Positions 50,881 to 61,182 of a DNA stretch of 64,000 nt are shown here, piece by piece. The position numbers and the translations under genes are program-made. The stretch is from positions 38,636-102,635 of the IMG/VR virus record IMGVR_UViG_3300031963_000044; one strand, written 5' to 3'. Source of the DNA: a virus. The notes under the pieces were generated by a model. That model saw nothing but the letters and a program-made list of their open reading frames with translations, had not been told where the DNA came from and did no database searches. Each line of letters begins with the position of its first letter. Position 1 is the first letter of the stretch.

Positions 50881-52002
50881 TTAGTTTATTTTTACCACAT
50901 TAAAAAATCCATAACCATATTTTTCTAAATCACCAAGATTATCAACTTCACCTATTCTTTGTATTCTTTCATACGCAGAATTTTTTCCTCTCTCAATAAA
51001 TATATTAGATTGTACTTCTGGTTGCATAGAAATCTTAAGAAGGTGTTCTTCTTTTACAATTGGTTCCTCAAGCAACCATTCAGCAATTAACCCACTGCTT
51101 AATCCGCTATAAATTGTTGATCCATCGGGTAAATCAAAAAATTGTACTGACTGAGTTACACCTGTTCCAATTGTGTATCCAGTACTCCCATCAAGACACG
51201 GATTACAATCAATACTACCAATTTGTTCACCACCTAAAAATACAGGTCCGGGCGCGAATGGATTTGAACCATAACGAGCTAAATCATTAATTCTAGAATA
51301 AGTATAACCAGTTATTGCAAATGGTGATGAAATATAATTTGGGATTGAGATTTGTTCTGCAACAGAATTATTTGCATCATAATCATAAATAAAATCATAA
51401 GACGCTGGTGTTGCTGTCCAAGAACCTGTCGTAACATCAAATAATACCGTTCCGGATGGGTTTGAACTAATTGGAGATTGATTTAAAGGTATTACTATAT
51501 TTCTAGTTGTTTCAATAACCCCAAAAATATTTAAAGAAGTTAATGTTATTTGATAATTTCCACTTGATGCATAAAAATGACAACTACTTAAGGGTGAAAA
51601 AATATTAATCGGTTGTGTTGGTGTCCCATCGCCCCAATTAATTGTATATGTTGTATTTTGATTTACTAAAAAAGTGTTGAACTGAACATCCGATGTATTG
51701 TATACACAAATTGTATTAAATGTTGTATCCGCTGAATCAGCAGAATATATGAAGTTATTTAAAATTTCTTTCTGTATTATATCACCATCCCATGTGCTAT
51801 AATAACCAATATCTTCAAAATTTTGATTTAAATAAACGGGTAAAGTCATATCGGTATATAAAGAACTACCATTTGTTCCACCACTCAACATTTGGGTCAT
51901 GGAAGAAAAAACTTGAGCGGTACCCCCACTATAAGTAACAGTTGTGTCGTTTGTTAATAAAACCTCAGGAGAAATTTTTATATATATCGTATTTTCTTCC
52001 AT
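50881..52002 (-). CDS. Virion protein with PKD-like domain
   Basis: A 373-residue protein. Residues about 120-170 resemble a PKD (polycystic kidney disease) domain: TTYTINWGDGTPTQ, then CHFYASSGNYQITLTSLN, the usual W-G-D-G-T and H-x-Y-x-x-x-G-x-Y-x-I-x-L pair. PKD domains are Ig-like folds in secreted and surface proteins that mediate adhesion. The C-terminal region is helical (LKISMQPEVQSNIFIERGK). Found in the tail operon, with one-base overlap upstream, it is probably a structural or adhesion part of the virion. Confidence 0.6.
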   Translation of the reverse strand: MEENTIYIKISPEVLLTNDTTVTYSGGTAQVFSSMTQMLSGGTNGSSLYTDMTLPVYLNQNFEDIGYYSTWDGDIIQKEILNNFIYSADSADTTFNTICVYNTSDVQFNTFLVNQNTTYTINWGDGTPTQPINIFSPLSSCHFYASSGNYQITLTSLNIFGVIETTRNIVIPLNQSPISSNPSGTVLFDVTTGSWTATPASYDFIYDYDANNSVAEQISIPNYISSPFAITGYTYSRINDLARYGSNPFAPGPVFLGGEQIGSIDCNPCLDGSTGYTIGTGVTQSVQFFDLPDGSTIYSGLSSGLIAEWLLEEPIVKEEHLLKISMQPEVQSNIFIERGKNSAYERIQRIGEVDNLGDLEKYGYGFFNVVKIN

Positions 52003-52778
52003 TATGGATTAATATATTCAAACCATTTTATGGGTGTTAAGGAATCTCCAACTCTATTTTGAGTCCAATAATCATATACTCTATATGTTTGTGTTGGATA
52101 ATCTAACTTCACCTTATAATAAAAATACTCATCAGGATTAAAATTTGTAATATTTGTTAATTGTTTATTTATGAGTCTAACAAATCTTCCATTTTTAGCG
52201 TCAAAAAACTTTGCTGACATATAAAATGTATCAATATTAAGATAATCTCTATTTTTTAACCAATAAATAAAAAACCCTTCTTTGTCACCAATAAAATCTA
52301 ATGGAAAGACTGGTTTTTTTATATTAACGGAATTATTACCAATAAGTGCTGATTGTGTTAGTCCTTGTTGTGTTGGTAAAATTATTGTAATGTAGTTTTT
52401 TTGTTCTGTTGATGCGCTAAAATCATAAAAATCCAGTTTAAAAAATGATTTACTAAATGAATTTGAATTATAATAACATTCTTGTGGTGTAAATAAATTG
52501 GATTGGACATAACTACTGTAGTATGTACTATTTATTTGATTATAAAAATTAAATTCATAATTAATTTCTGTTTTTTGTTCTCCATCTTCCAAATAAAAAT
52601 CATTTGAAAATCTACTAACTTCAAAATCAACTGGTGGGTTTATTGAACGTTCAATAGCGCCAGCTTCATAAACTGAATAACCATCATCTAATCCATTATA
52701 TTCCCAATCAGAATTAAACCGAAGATTAATTTCTTGGTCTCTACTATCAAATGCTATTTTAAATTTATTCACACTCAT
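52002..52778 (-). CDS. Virion structural protein, 258 residues
   Basis: Starts MSVNKFKIAFDSRDQEINLR and is mostly beta, with many aromatic residues (WLKNRDYLNIDTFYMSAKFF). No known domain. The ATG at 52778 is preferred to the TTG one codon earlier and overlaps the 593-residue gene by 14 bases; the stop overlaps the PKD-protein start. Assigned to virion structure by operon position. Confidence 0.55.
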   Translation of the reverse strand: MSVNKFKIAFDSRDQEINLRFNSDWEYNGLDDGYSVYEAGAIERSINPPVDFEVSRFSNDFYLEDGEQKTEINYEFNFYNQINSTYYSSYVQSNLFTPQECYYNSNSFSKSFFKLDFYDFSASTEQKNYITIILPTQQGLTQSALIGNNSVNIKKPVFPLDFIGDKEGFFIYWLKNRDYLNIDTFYMSAKFFDAKNGRFVRLINKQLTNITNFNPDEYFYYKVKLDYPTQTYRVYDYWTQNRVGDSLTPIKWFEYINP

Positions 52779-54546
52779 CAATTACTGGGTCTATAATTAC
52801 ATTTGAATATCCTAAATAATTTGCTTGGTCAGGTATTAATCTGAAGAATATTGAATTATATGGATAATGTGTTTTATTTAAAAATGGAAAATCTACACCA
52901 ACTTCATCAGCATCAATATAACCATAAGTATATACATCTCTCCATCTCCATTCTTGCATGAATGTTGAGTAGAAACTATATGGTGGTATATCAACAGCGG
53001 TGTATCCAGAGTAATTAGTTGTTGACTCAAAAAATGTGCTAGAATTATTTGTTCCTGTTTCAATATAAGGTGAAAAAGCTCTTATTTTACATGGAAAATG
53101 CGCTTGATAATAATAACCGGGTAAATTGTTTTGGTTTATTTGATTACCTAAAGAAACATCAAATAAATTTGGATTGTATTTTATTTTATGATAATGTTCT
53201 GAAATAATATTTTCTTTTTGTTCGAAATCATTGTATTCACAAAAATCACCGTCAATAATATCACCTATATTTAATGTTTTATTATAGAAAAAATAATAAG
53301 CATTTGTACTATCTGAATACCACTCAGTTGGAATATTTGTATCCGACAACGTATTTGTATTTTCCCACCAGCTATTAATGGTATTATTTGTTATGTTAAA
53401 ATACCAACCTTTTTTTAATGCTGAGGGGGTTGTTTGTGTTTGTGGTGGTAAAGCTATATTTGGATAGTTAAACCAACCCATATAACCTTTATGAATAAAC
53501 GTTAAAAAGATTTCACTTACAGGTTTACCATTATTATCAGTTAATCCTGAAATATTTAAATCATTCGCGTTCGTTACGTTGTATGTTCTATTTGTATTTC
53601 TAATACTGATTCTACTTTCCAAATTTGGAGTTAACGCACTAAACTCATATTTTTTAACATCTTTAAATGAGTTATTTTGATAACCATTATATGTTAACGT
53701 TAAATCATCTAAATTGGTTAATATTTTATTTTTTCTTATGTAATATTTTGAAGTTGTTTCATTTATATTATTTGGGTCCAATACACGCTTAAATAAAGCG
53801 GTTTGCGTATTAAACAACGATAATGAATACCCAACATCAATAACATTAAATATTTTTTCATCTGATGCAAACTCACCGTTTCCTAATGAATAAACTTCAT
53901 AGATATTCGTTCCATTAAAAACAAACTCATTTTGATTCTGTAAACCATTTAACATAACAAACTCACCAGCGGTTAAATTATGGTTAACAAATGTTCTAAA
54001 CTGGATAACATTAGTTCCGTTAATTTCGCTTCTTGCGATAAAAACAGGAATACCATCACCAGCGGTCCAAGTTATTGTGTTTGTGGAATCAACATATTGT
54101 AAAGTTGTTGATTGGTCGTTACTATAACCATAACTTAAAAAATAATTCCAATTATATGTTGACGCACTTTTACTAATAAAGTTAATATGCGCATTATTGA
54201 TATCATTTCTAATTAAATCAAATTCAATATTCTGGGGATAACCGCTCCATGCTGATTGATATGTATTATTAACATAATATAAATTATTTAAAAATGGGTC
54301 ATAATCAGTTCTACCAATTAAGTCGTTCTCGTATAAAAACTTAACATTAAATGTAAATCTAAAATTTGTTGATTGTTGTCTTTCATTATCAAAAATTTGA
54401 TTTAAACTAATTGCTGAATTTCTATTTGTTTCTAATAATTCTTTCTGTTTTTGTTCAAATGGCGGAATTAATGATATATCTGTATCAATTGCTGATTTAT
54501 ATCGCAATGAACCTAAAACCACGGTTGTGTTGTTTCTACTTTCCAT
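52765..54546 (-). CDS. Virion structural protein, 593 residues
   Basis: Begins MESRNNTTVVLGSLRYKSAI. It is an Asn/Tyr/Thr-rich beta protein, with DGIPVFIARSEINGTNVIQF near the middle and, near the end, a block containing FPFLNKTHYPYNSIFFRLIP. The phrase of the form FPFLNKTHYPYNS is reminiscent of the EFPFLN segments in the tandem tail paralogues at 26722-31413, hinting at a shared module. It overlaps the 1704-residue gene by one base. No enzyme motif. Confidence 0.55.
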   Translation of the reverse strand: MESRNNTTVVLGSLRYKSAIDTDISLIPPFEQKQKELLETNRNSAISLNQIFDNERQQSTNFRFTFNVKFLYENDLIGRTDYDPFLNNLYYVNNTYQSAWSGYPQNIEFDLIRNDINNAHINFISKSASTYNWNYFLSYGYSNDQSTTLQYVDSTNTITWTAGDGIPVFIARSEINGTNVIQFRTFVNHNLTAGEFVMLNGLQNQNEFVFNGTNIYEVYSLGNGEFASDEKIFNVIDVGYSLSLFNTQTALFKRVLDPNNINETTSKYYIRKNKILTNLDDLTLTYNGYQNNSFKDVKKYEFSALTPNLESRISIRNTNRTYNVTNANDLNISGLTDNNGKPVSEIFLTFIHKGYMGWFNYPNIALPPQTQTTPSALKKGWYFNITNNTINSWWENTNTLSDTNIPTEWYSDSTNAYYFFYNKTLNIGDIIDGDFCEYNDFEQKENIISEHYHKIKYNPNLFDVSLGNQINQNNLPGYYYQAHFPCKIRAFSPYIETGTNNSSTFFESTTNYSGYTAVDIPPYSFYSTFMQEWRWRDVYTYGYIDADEVGVDFPFLNKTHYPYNSIFFRLIPDQANYLGYSNVIIDPVIDECE

Positions 54547-57500
54547 TATTCAACATATTTTAAGTAGAATTTATCGATTGCTGTTGCCGCATTCTTTAAA
54601 CCAAAATAAAAATACCAAGGACCGCCAATTATTGTTGGGTTTGGTCCGCTACTACCAAGTAACGAAATATTAGTTCCAGATGGATTAACATTTGTTATAA
54701 AACCTCTATATGATTCTTCCGCACTATTAGCGTTACCTCTAAAAAAGTCTGAAGATATTCTATCCAATAATTGATATGGATGTGAACCTATAGACATAGA
54801 CCAATCATTATTTTGATTACCAAAAATCAATGATGTGTTTGGTTCTATGTACCATTTGTAATATGGAACTTTTTGAGTAAAAATGGGTATTTGTTGACCT
54901 ACTAATGGGGATTCACTAAAAATGAGTCTTCTCGGTGAGATTAAATCTCTATTTTGGTTATCACCATCAAAGAAAATACCTAATAACCCACCATCGGCAT
55001 TTCCGCCAAAGTAAATATCCGAATTATTGTATTGGTCTGGAGAAAACTCAAATACACCAAATTGGCTATTAATTTGAATTGACTGTGCATAATCACCATC
55101 AATTCTTTTTTTACTATCACCTCTTTGATTTTTAAATAATGCAGCAACGCCAGAATTTTGTCCAACACCCAAAGCTAATGCTAATGAATTAGCGTTAGTT
55201 AATCTACTTAAGAAAAATAATTGTAATATTTCTGTAACATCTTGATATGATGTTGGTTTTAATTTATTTGCGACATAACCTTCATATTCGGGACCATAAA
55301 TAAGTTCATTTGTGTATGAATTTAATGGTCCTAAATCCATAATTGTTGTGGGATATAATAAATTTTTATCTTGTACTGAATTAATTGTAGATTTACCAAT
55401 AAATTGATTAAAAGTCGTATTATAAGGTGATGAGCGATAATAATAGTTATTTGTGTTTGGGTCTAAAATAACCACATCTGAGCAATATAATGAATATGGT
55501 TGATTATTTTGGTTATCAAAAAATCTATTATTTTTAATTGCAAAATGATATAATACACCATTTACCCATGAATTAACGAATGTATGAGAGATAACGCCTA
55601 AACACGCACCTAAATTTAGTCTTAATCTACCAACCCACTCACCTAATTGTGCAAAATCATTGTTTTCTTGGAGAGGATTTAAATCAAGTATTGCTCTTTT
55701 TACTAAAATATAACAACCATTGTCTACTGCAATATTTGGTCCGGTCCTATTACAATTATCTGTTGATGCTGTTTCCGAAAGAGTTGCTGGTGTTCCATTC
55801 TGATAACAACTTAAATCAACCAATGATTCACAACTTAATGAATTAATTATACCACTAATATTTGGACCACCCGAATTATTATCATAATCATCTTGAGTGT
55901 CAGATATAGTATTACCATCAACATCACTTGTAACTTCAACATCCACAGCACTATCTAACCAAGGTTGACCAATTCCTTCACCTGTTGAATCCTCACCATA
56001 AAGATAAATAAAGAAGTTATTATTTTGCTGTCCCGGAGCAGAATTATTTTGATTACCGAATAAGCCAAAATAAACAAAATCCTGATCTAGATTAGTTGAT
56101 GTTGGCAATCTATCGGACCTAAATACCAATCTAGTTGATGCTGATACAGTTAGTGTGTTACCGGAATCATATTTTGGTGCAAAATAAATAAAGGTTTCCT
56201 CGTTATTATCGCAATTATTCGCATTGGGGGATGAGGGTGTTGATACACAATTTTGATCATAGACAAAATAACCTTCAGGTCTTTGGTAAGTATAAGAACC
56301 ACCCTCAATATATTCACCAATATCACTACCGCCGAATGTTGTTTCAAAATAACCACCACAACCAATAAAAGCTGAACTGATTGGACCACCGGTTCTTAGC
56401 TCTAATTGGCTACCAGCAGCAACAGTAATATGTCCAACAGTTAATTGCGTCCAAGGATAATTATTATTAACTGTGAAATTTGATGTTACCGATGATAAAT
56501 CTAATGAAGAATAATATGTGTGTAAATTTGTTGTATAAGAACTAAAGGAGGTATTAAAATCTGTATTGTATGATGGATAATATATAAATCTATTAAAATA
56601 ATCCCCATCATTTGCATTATTTGATAGATTATTATGATTTGCTAATCGATAATTTGGTTGTATTGGAACATTAAGTTTATAGTTTCCGTTTACAATATTA
56701 TTGTCTGTATACGTGGTATAACCGAAAATTCTACTTAAATCATAGCTAATATTAACCCTTTCAGTGTTAACATCAACACCTCTATTTAAAATAATAACAC
56801 CAAAATTTTGGTAATTATTGAATGCTGTTATTGCACTTAAAGAACAAACATCCGTTATTGTATTATCACAAATTGATAAATTTCCGTATGGTTGAATTGG
56901 GGGGCAAGACGAATCAACTGGTAATAAAGTCGTAAAATTATATGGCGGGAAACCGAGTTGTGTTAGAGGTGTAAATAACTTACGAGAACGCTTAATGTTA
57001 ACTATGTAATTAAGATATCTTGATGCTAAATCATTAACTCCACTTGGATTAACTTTTGACATAAATTCGGTATATGTCATTCCGGTTATTACTTGGAAAT
57101 ACTCAATATCTGTTGGGTATTTATATTCTGGACTTCCTTCGGTAAAATTAACATTATATGTTGTTGATAAAGGTGTTGGATTTAAAACGAGAGGTGTGTC
57201 TTGCGGATTAGCATAAGTTACATTAATTTGTGTTAATCCAGTATTTCCAGAACCAATAATCGAATTACCTGAATTTCCTGTTACATTAAAATCGTTTGAT
57301 AGTAAAAAGTCTTGAAAAGAAACTAATCTACCCTGCGTATAATTTTCTAAAGTTTCTGGATCAACAATTAAAATATATGTATTATCTAAGTGGTAAGTTG
57401 TTGCACTATTATTTAAATTAGGTTCAACATAAACTTTAATTTGGTTTGCACCACCAATACCACCGTTAACAAATGAACCGCCAAAATCACCATCAAAATA

Positions 57501-59660
57501 TTTTGCTTTAGTATTAAATAAATTAATTTTTTCAGCAAATGGTAACTCACATGCAAAATACCTATCTTCCCCAAGATAAGAACCTAAGCCAATTACGGTG
57601 TCAATTCGATTTATGTACATAGATGTATGTCTCCAAGGACTATTAAAAGAATCTTGTGCATTTCCAGTTATTGAATTAGTTGGTTGCCCAAAATATCTAC
57701 CGGCTTGTAAAACCAATGCAACATTTTGATCAACAACATCGCCTTGGGTGAGGCATGGTGTGTTTAAATTAACCGATGTAACATCTATTGGTGCCAACAA
57801 CAGCCCCGTATTGCCCACATCTTCAATTCCGGGGACTTCATCATTTACCGCTGAATTACTATCTGTTACATCCGATTTACAATCTTCACATAATGAACAA
57901 TCTGGATATGTTAACATCGGTAATCTAAGGGTTAAAATATCTTTACACTCGATTGGTTCTGGACATGGTTTTCTTCTTAAACCTAAACTTCTTAATAATC
58001 TACATGCTGGTATGATTATTGAATTATAAATTCTACAAAATAATCGTGAAATGAATGCTATTAAATGAATCGGTATTAATAAACCAAAAATTAAAAAATA
58101 AATAATCAATAAAAATATTGATGATATCGTATAAAATAAATTAGTATTTCTTACACCATCTGTGGTTGGAAACTTATTATTTTCGCTTTCACATCTCGTA
58201 TCAGTAATTTCTTTTATTCCAATAAATCTTTGTTTACCAGTACCATTATGGTATTGGTCAATTAATTGTGATACTGTATATAATTTTTTGTATTTAAACA
58301 CATAAAACTTATCAACACAATTAATTGCATCAAAAATCATTTGATTTCCAATTGTCGTCCCAGTATTACCATAGTCATTCCAATCTAAACTAAAAGCATA
58401 TGATGCTAAAACATCAAAAGGAATTGTTGATGGTGGTTGATTTGTATCTTGTGCTGTTGGTACTGGGTCATCATCTGATGATGTCCAACCATATTCTCGT
58501 ATATTTGGAACCAAGTAATAACCTCTTTTTGTTCCCTCAGATAAATCAGAAGATTGTTGCCATTTAACTTTAAATCGATATTTTGCTGAGGTTGGAATAC
58601 CGATTGATGGATTAGCACTTAATATCGTTTCACCAAATTCATTTGTTGTTACAAAGTCCAAATTCATTGGTAAATCAACAACCCAAGTACCGTCTTCATC
58701 GATTACTCTACCACCGTTTTCTAATCTGAACTCTTCTAAAACTGGTCGATTATTATCATCTAAAAAAATTGTTTGTCTTATTGCCAATATTTCTCCCGGA
58801 CCAGCAACCAAATTACATAAATCACCACCTTCAGATGCTGGTTTACATCTTCTTTTTATCTTATATTTATCAGCATCTGAAATCATGGAACCGATAAAAA
58901 CAGATGTCGGTTCAATCTCAATACCCAATTTTCTTAAATCGAAATCCAAACGATGAATTTTGGTTTGACATAAATCTTCTTGTCCCCAAAATGGTTCAAC
59001 TGATATTTCAATTACTTCACTTACAATTTGTGGTAATGAATCAAGATTTTCTGATGCTTTAAAAAGAGTACCATCAATTTGTGTTTGTGTTGCACGACCC
59101 ATTCTTATCAAATCTTGTGGCGATAATGAAAATGGTCCCATATCCGATAAATCTAAATCCATAAAAACCGTTTGATTACCAAGTGGTACTCCAAATATCA
59201 TATAATCACCACTTTCGTTTGTTTTAACCGTGAATTTATAATATTTGTCATATATTTCAATAACTGTATTATCAACCAAAACATCATTTATGGATGGAAA
59301 TGTTCCTGTTGGTGTATGACCAGCATGTTGTTTTATATATGGTAAAAGATTATAACGATATCCGTCTTCGTTAACATCAGAAACTTTTCTATAAGGATAT
59401 AAAGTTGATATTACAGGATTTAAAGCGTCTTCATCGGATATTGGTACAAATACGCTAATTTTAGCATTTGGAATACCGTAACCACCATTTGCTATTACCC
59501 TACCAGTGATTACTCCAAAATCAGCGCAAGATCTTGGATATATTTCTTCGGGTCTAAATTTTAAAGAAAGAATTTCAAGAAAATCATAATCCTGTTCTAA
59601 ATTAACCTGTATTTGTTTGTTAATTCCAAGCTCAGTCCTTATCCTATACGATTTTCCCAT
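54546..59660 (-). CDS. Giant tail/baseplate protein with internal membrane segment, 1704 residues
   Basis: The largest protein in the window. Residues about 30-175 include CADFGVITGRVIANGGYGIP and NESGDYMIFGVPLGNQTVFM, which look like a carboxypeptidase-regulatory/transthyretin-like beta sandwich. Residues about 510-555 are strongly hydrophobic (YTISSIFLLIIYFLIFGLLI, then HLIAFISRLF) followed by a Cys/Arg-rich segment, unusual in a virion protein. Later regions are Asn-rich beta. It is the first gene of the long tail operon, with a box of CTATTTAT 13 bases upstream. A role in tail structure, perhaps with membrane insertion during DNA entry, is inferred. Confidence 0.6.
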   Translation of the reverse strand: MGKSYRIRTELGINKQIQVNLEQDYDFLEILSLKFRPEEIYPRSCADFGVITGRVIANGGYGIPNAKISVFVPISDEDALNPVISTLYPYRKVSDVNEDGYRYNLLPYIKQHAGHTPTGTFPSINDVLVDNTVIEIYDKYYKFTVKTNESGDYMIFGVPLGNQTVFMDLDLSDMGPFSLSPQDLIRMGRATQTQIDGTLFKASENLDSLPQIVSEVIEISVEPFWGQEDLCQTKIHRLDFDLRKLGIEIEPTSVFIGSMISDADKYKIKRRCKPASEGGDLCNLVAGPGEILAIRQTIFLDDNNRPVLEEFRLENGGRVIDEDGTWVVDLPMNLDFVTTNEFGETILSANPSIGIPTSAKYRFKVKWQQSSDLSEGTKRGYYLVPNIREYGWTSSDDDPVPTAQDTNQPPSTIPFDVLASYAFSLDWNDYGNTGTTIGNQMIFDAINCVDKFYVFKYKKLYTVSQLIDQYHNGTGKQRFIGIKEITDTRCESENNKFPTTDGVRNTNLFYTISSIFLLIIYFLIFGLLIPIHLIAFISRLFCRIYNSIIIPACRLLRSLGLRRKPCPEPIECKDILTLRLPMLTYPDCSLCEDCKSDVTDSNSAVNDEVPGIEDVGNTGLLLAPIDVTSVNLNTPCLTQGDVVDQNVALVLQAGRYFGQPTNSITGNAQDSFNSPWRHTSMYINRIDTVIGLGSYLGEDRYFACELPFAEKINLFNTKAKYFDGDFGGSFVNGGIGGANQIKVYVEPNLNNSATTYHLDNTYILIVDPETLENYTQGRLVSFQDFLLSNDFNVTGNSGNSIIGSGNTGLTQINVTYANPQDTPLVLNPTPLSTTYNVNFTEGSPEYKYPTDIEYFQVITGMTYTEFMSKVNPSGVNDLASRYLNYIVNIKRSRKLFTPLTQLGFPPYNFTTLLPVDSSCPPIQPYGNLSICDNTITDVCSLSAITAFNNYQNFGVIILNRGVDVNTERVNISYDLSRIFGYTTYTDNNIVNGNYKLNVPIQPNYRLANHNNLSNNANDGDYFNRFIYYPSYNTDFNTSFSSYTTNLHTYYSSLDLSSVTSNFTVNNNYPWTQLTVGHITVAAGSQLELRTGGPISSAFIGCGGYFETTFGGSDIGEYIEGGSYTYQRPEGYFVYDQNCVSTPSSPNANNCDNNEETFIYFAPKYDSGNTLTVSASTRLVFRSDRLPTSTNLDQDFVYFGLFGNQNNSAPGQQNNNFFIYLYGEDSTGEGIGQPWLDSAVDVEVTSDVDGNTISDTQDDYDNNSGGPNISGIINSLSCESLVDLSCYQNGTPATLSETASTDNCNRTGPNIAVDNGCYILVKRAILDLNPLQENNDFAQLGEWVGRLRLNLGACLGVISHTFVNSWVNGVLYHFAIKNNRFFDNQNNQPYSLYCSDVVILDPNTNNYYYRSSPYNTTFNQFIGKSTINSVQDKNLLYPTTIMDLGPLNSYTNELIYGPEYEGYVANKLKPTSYQDVTEILQLFFLSRLTNANSLALALGVGQNSGVAALFKNQRGDSKKRIDGDYAQSIQINSQFGVFEFSPDQYNNSDIYFGGNADGGLLGIFFDGDNQNRDLISPRRLIFSESPLVGQQIPIFTQKVPYYKWYIEPNTSLIFGNQNNDWSMSIGSHPYQLLDRISSDFFRGNANSAEESYRGFITNVNPSGTNISLLGSSGPNPTIIGGPWYFYFGLKNAATAIDKFYLKYVE

Positions 59661-59926
59661 TTCTTCTTTAACGATAAATAGTTGATGATGTTTTTTTAGA
59701 AAACATACAACAATTTATATTAAATTAAATATAAATTAATTGAATTTTATGGTGATTATTGACATTGTAACCCAATTAAATTTAGTAATACATATTATCA
59801 TACAAAAAAAGAAAATGGATAATGAAATTTGGAAAGGTGATAAAAGTACAAGGTGTTTGGTTAAAAAAATATCATTTAACTGTAAAAAATAATCACAAAT
59901 GATTACAACTGGATTTGGAAAATAAC
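59661..59926. other. 266-base non-coding gap
   Basis: The gap between the tagged HExxH gene and the tail operon holds the CTATTTAT promoter-like box and an A/T-only palindrome at 59712-59737 (10-base arms, 6-base loop). Two weak open frames cross it: a minus-strand one of 64 codons (59736-59930) whose ATG overlaps the upstream TGA, and a plus-strand one at 59749. Neither has a recognisable protein, so I leave the region unassigned. Confidence 0.5.
59674..59681 (-). promoter_or_regulatory. Possible late promoter box CTATTTAT
   Basis: Minus-strand CTATTTAT, one mismatch to ATATTTAT, 13 bases before the ATG of the 1704-residue gene that leads the tail operon. The spacing equals that at 1904-1911. 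Confidence 0.33.
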
Positions 59927-60685
59927 TCATTTTAAATTATGAACCACCTTCATTTTATAAATTTTCTTTTTAAAGTTGTTTATTTCACCTTTGATTCGTT
60001 TTTCGCTATAAGATGCAAAATCTTCCTTTGATTTAAATTTTTTAATAAATGGAATATTAGAACTCTTTATTTCGTTCCATTTTTTTTCTGATAAATTTTT
60101 ATTAAAATCAAAGTTATTTATTTCATTTAAATCTTTAATAAATGAATTTAGTGTTTCACTGTCATCATACATATTTTCTAAATAAGCGTCTTGTTCAACT
60201 TTTGAAGTAATGTAATAATAATATAAAATTAATTCTAGTGTATTATCTGAACCACCAAAAACATTTATTACAAATTTTTCAAAATCTGGTGTATATAAAT
60301 CTTTAATAAAATTACTTTCTTTAAATGGTTTTGATTTATTTAAATAACGCATTAAGTCTTGATATGCGTGTTTAAATTCATGTTGGATAAAAGAAACGCT
60401 ACTATTAATTGTTATATAAACGGTATATAAACCTGTTTTTTTATCATAACCTGATTTTTGTTCATCATAATGTGGTATTCCATTTAAAGTAACAACCATT
60501 TTATCAATTGGAAAATCTTTATATTGTTCTGGGTAATCTTTACCCAAAATTATAATCTTATCTTCCTCAGTATCTAAAAATTTCATAACAATAGGTGTCC
60601 ATACTCTAGATTTTGACGTAATGCCACCACTTTCAGTTAAATTATATAAATATTTAAGTTGACTTTCTGTTATTATAATTTTCAT
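59927..60685 (-). CDS. Tagged putative zinc metallopeptidase (HExxH)
   Basis: A 252-residue protein. Residues 1-18 form the tag MKIIITESQLKYLYNLTE. The zincin motif is IQHEFKHAYQD (His102, Glu103, His106), and a likely third ligand occurs in SKVEQDAYLE (Glu164). The N-terminal domain before it is beta-rich, with GIPHYDEQKSGYDKKTGLYT. The C-terminal region is Lys-rich helical. The tag plus a protease motif suggests a head-packaged, injected protease, but its target is unknown. It lies between baseplate and tail operons and 2 bases after the 116-residue gene. Confidence 0.62.
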   Translation of the reverse strand: MKIIITESQLKYLYNLTESGGITSKSRVWTPIVMKFLDTEEDKIIILGKDYPEQYKDFPIDKMVVTLNGIPHYDEQKSGYDKKTGLYTVYITINSSVSFIQHEFKHAYQDLMRYLNKSKPFKESNFIKDLYTPDFEKFVINVFGGSDNTLELILYYYYITSKVEQDAYLENMYDDSETLNSFIKDLNEINNFDFNKNLSEKKWNEIKSSNIPFIKKFKSKEDFASYSEKRIKGEINNFKKKIYKMKVVHNLK

Positions 60686-60687
60686 TT

Positions 60688-61038
60688 TTAGTTATAATTT
60701 TCATCAATATATTTTACTAATTTTTCTAAGGATGCCATTTTAATTCTTTTATCGTTTTTAGAATTACGGGGTTCAAAATCTTTATTTACAAATGTAAATA
60801 TACCAAATGTCATTTGTATTCTACCAATAAACTGATTGTTTTTAGTAACATCCCATAATGGAAAAAATCCATTAATCTGGTTTGCAACTGTGGAACCAAT
60901 CTCTAAATATTCTTGGAACGAATCCTCAGTAGAGGATTCCGGACCCGGTTTAATACCAATAAGTTCATTAATATTTTTTTTATTTTGGTACATTTCCAAA
61001 ATAGCTTGTTTTTCGGTTTTAGAAATTTTAAAATTCAT
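60688..61038 (-). CDS. Small protein with KISKTEKQAILEMY leader
   Basis: A 116-residue protein. Residues 1-21 (MNFKISKTEKQAILEMYQNK) form a leader of a second type: helical, with TEKxxILEMY instead of LTExxL. It is followed by INELIGIKPGPESS and a small alpha/beta domain (GRIQMTFGIFTFVNKDFEPR). No family known. It is coupled to the tagged HExxH gene by a 2-base gap. Shared leaders suggest the two products go to the same place, perhaps the head interior. Confidence 0.5.
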   Translation of the reverse strand: MNFKISKTEKQAILEMYQNKKNINELIGIKPGPESSTEDSFQEYLEIGSTVANQINGFFPLWDVTKNNQFIGRIQMTFGIFTFVNKDFEPRNSKNDKRIKMASLEKLVKYIDENYN

Positions 61039-61182
61039 ATTTTAATTGTATTAATTGTTTATTTATCAAAAATAAGTAATATGACTGATATTTGCAAAAT
61101 TACCTATTTGATAAATATATCCAAAAAAAAAAGATTGATTTTTTTTAAAAAATTTTATTTTATTTTTAATTCAACATATAAA
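61039..61182. other. 144-base gap with hairpin
   Basis: The gap between gp6 and the 116-residue gene contains a hairpin: ATTTATCAAA (61061-61070) pairs with TTTGATAAAT (61107-61116), and the inner bases extend it imperfectly. A/T runs lie next to it on the gp6 side. It could end transcription of the baseplate unit or be part of a promoter; ATATTTAT also occurs on the minus strand at 61111-61118, 72 bases from the next ATG. Confidence 0.45.

Noticed and set aside
59736-59930. Minus-strand frame of 64 codons (MSYFPNP...) whose ATG overlaps the TGA of the HExxH gene
   Set aside because: The coupling is suggestive, but the product is a biased Phe/Ile/Leu string without a clear topology, and a plus-strand frame crosses the same place; left unassigned.
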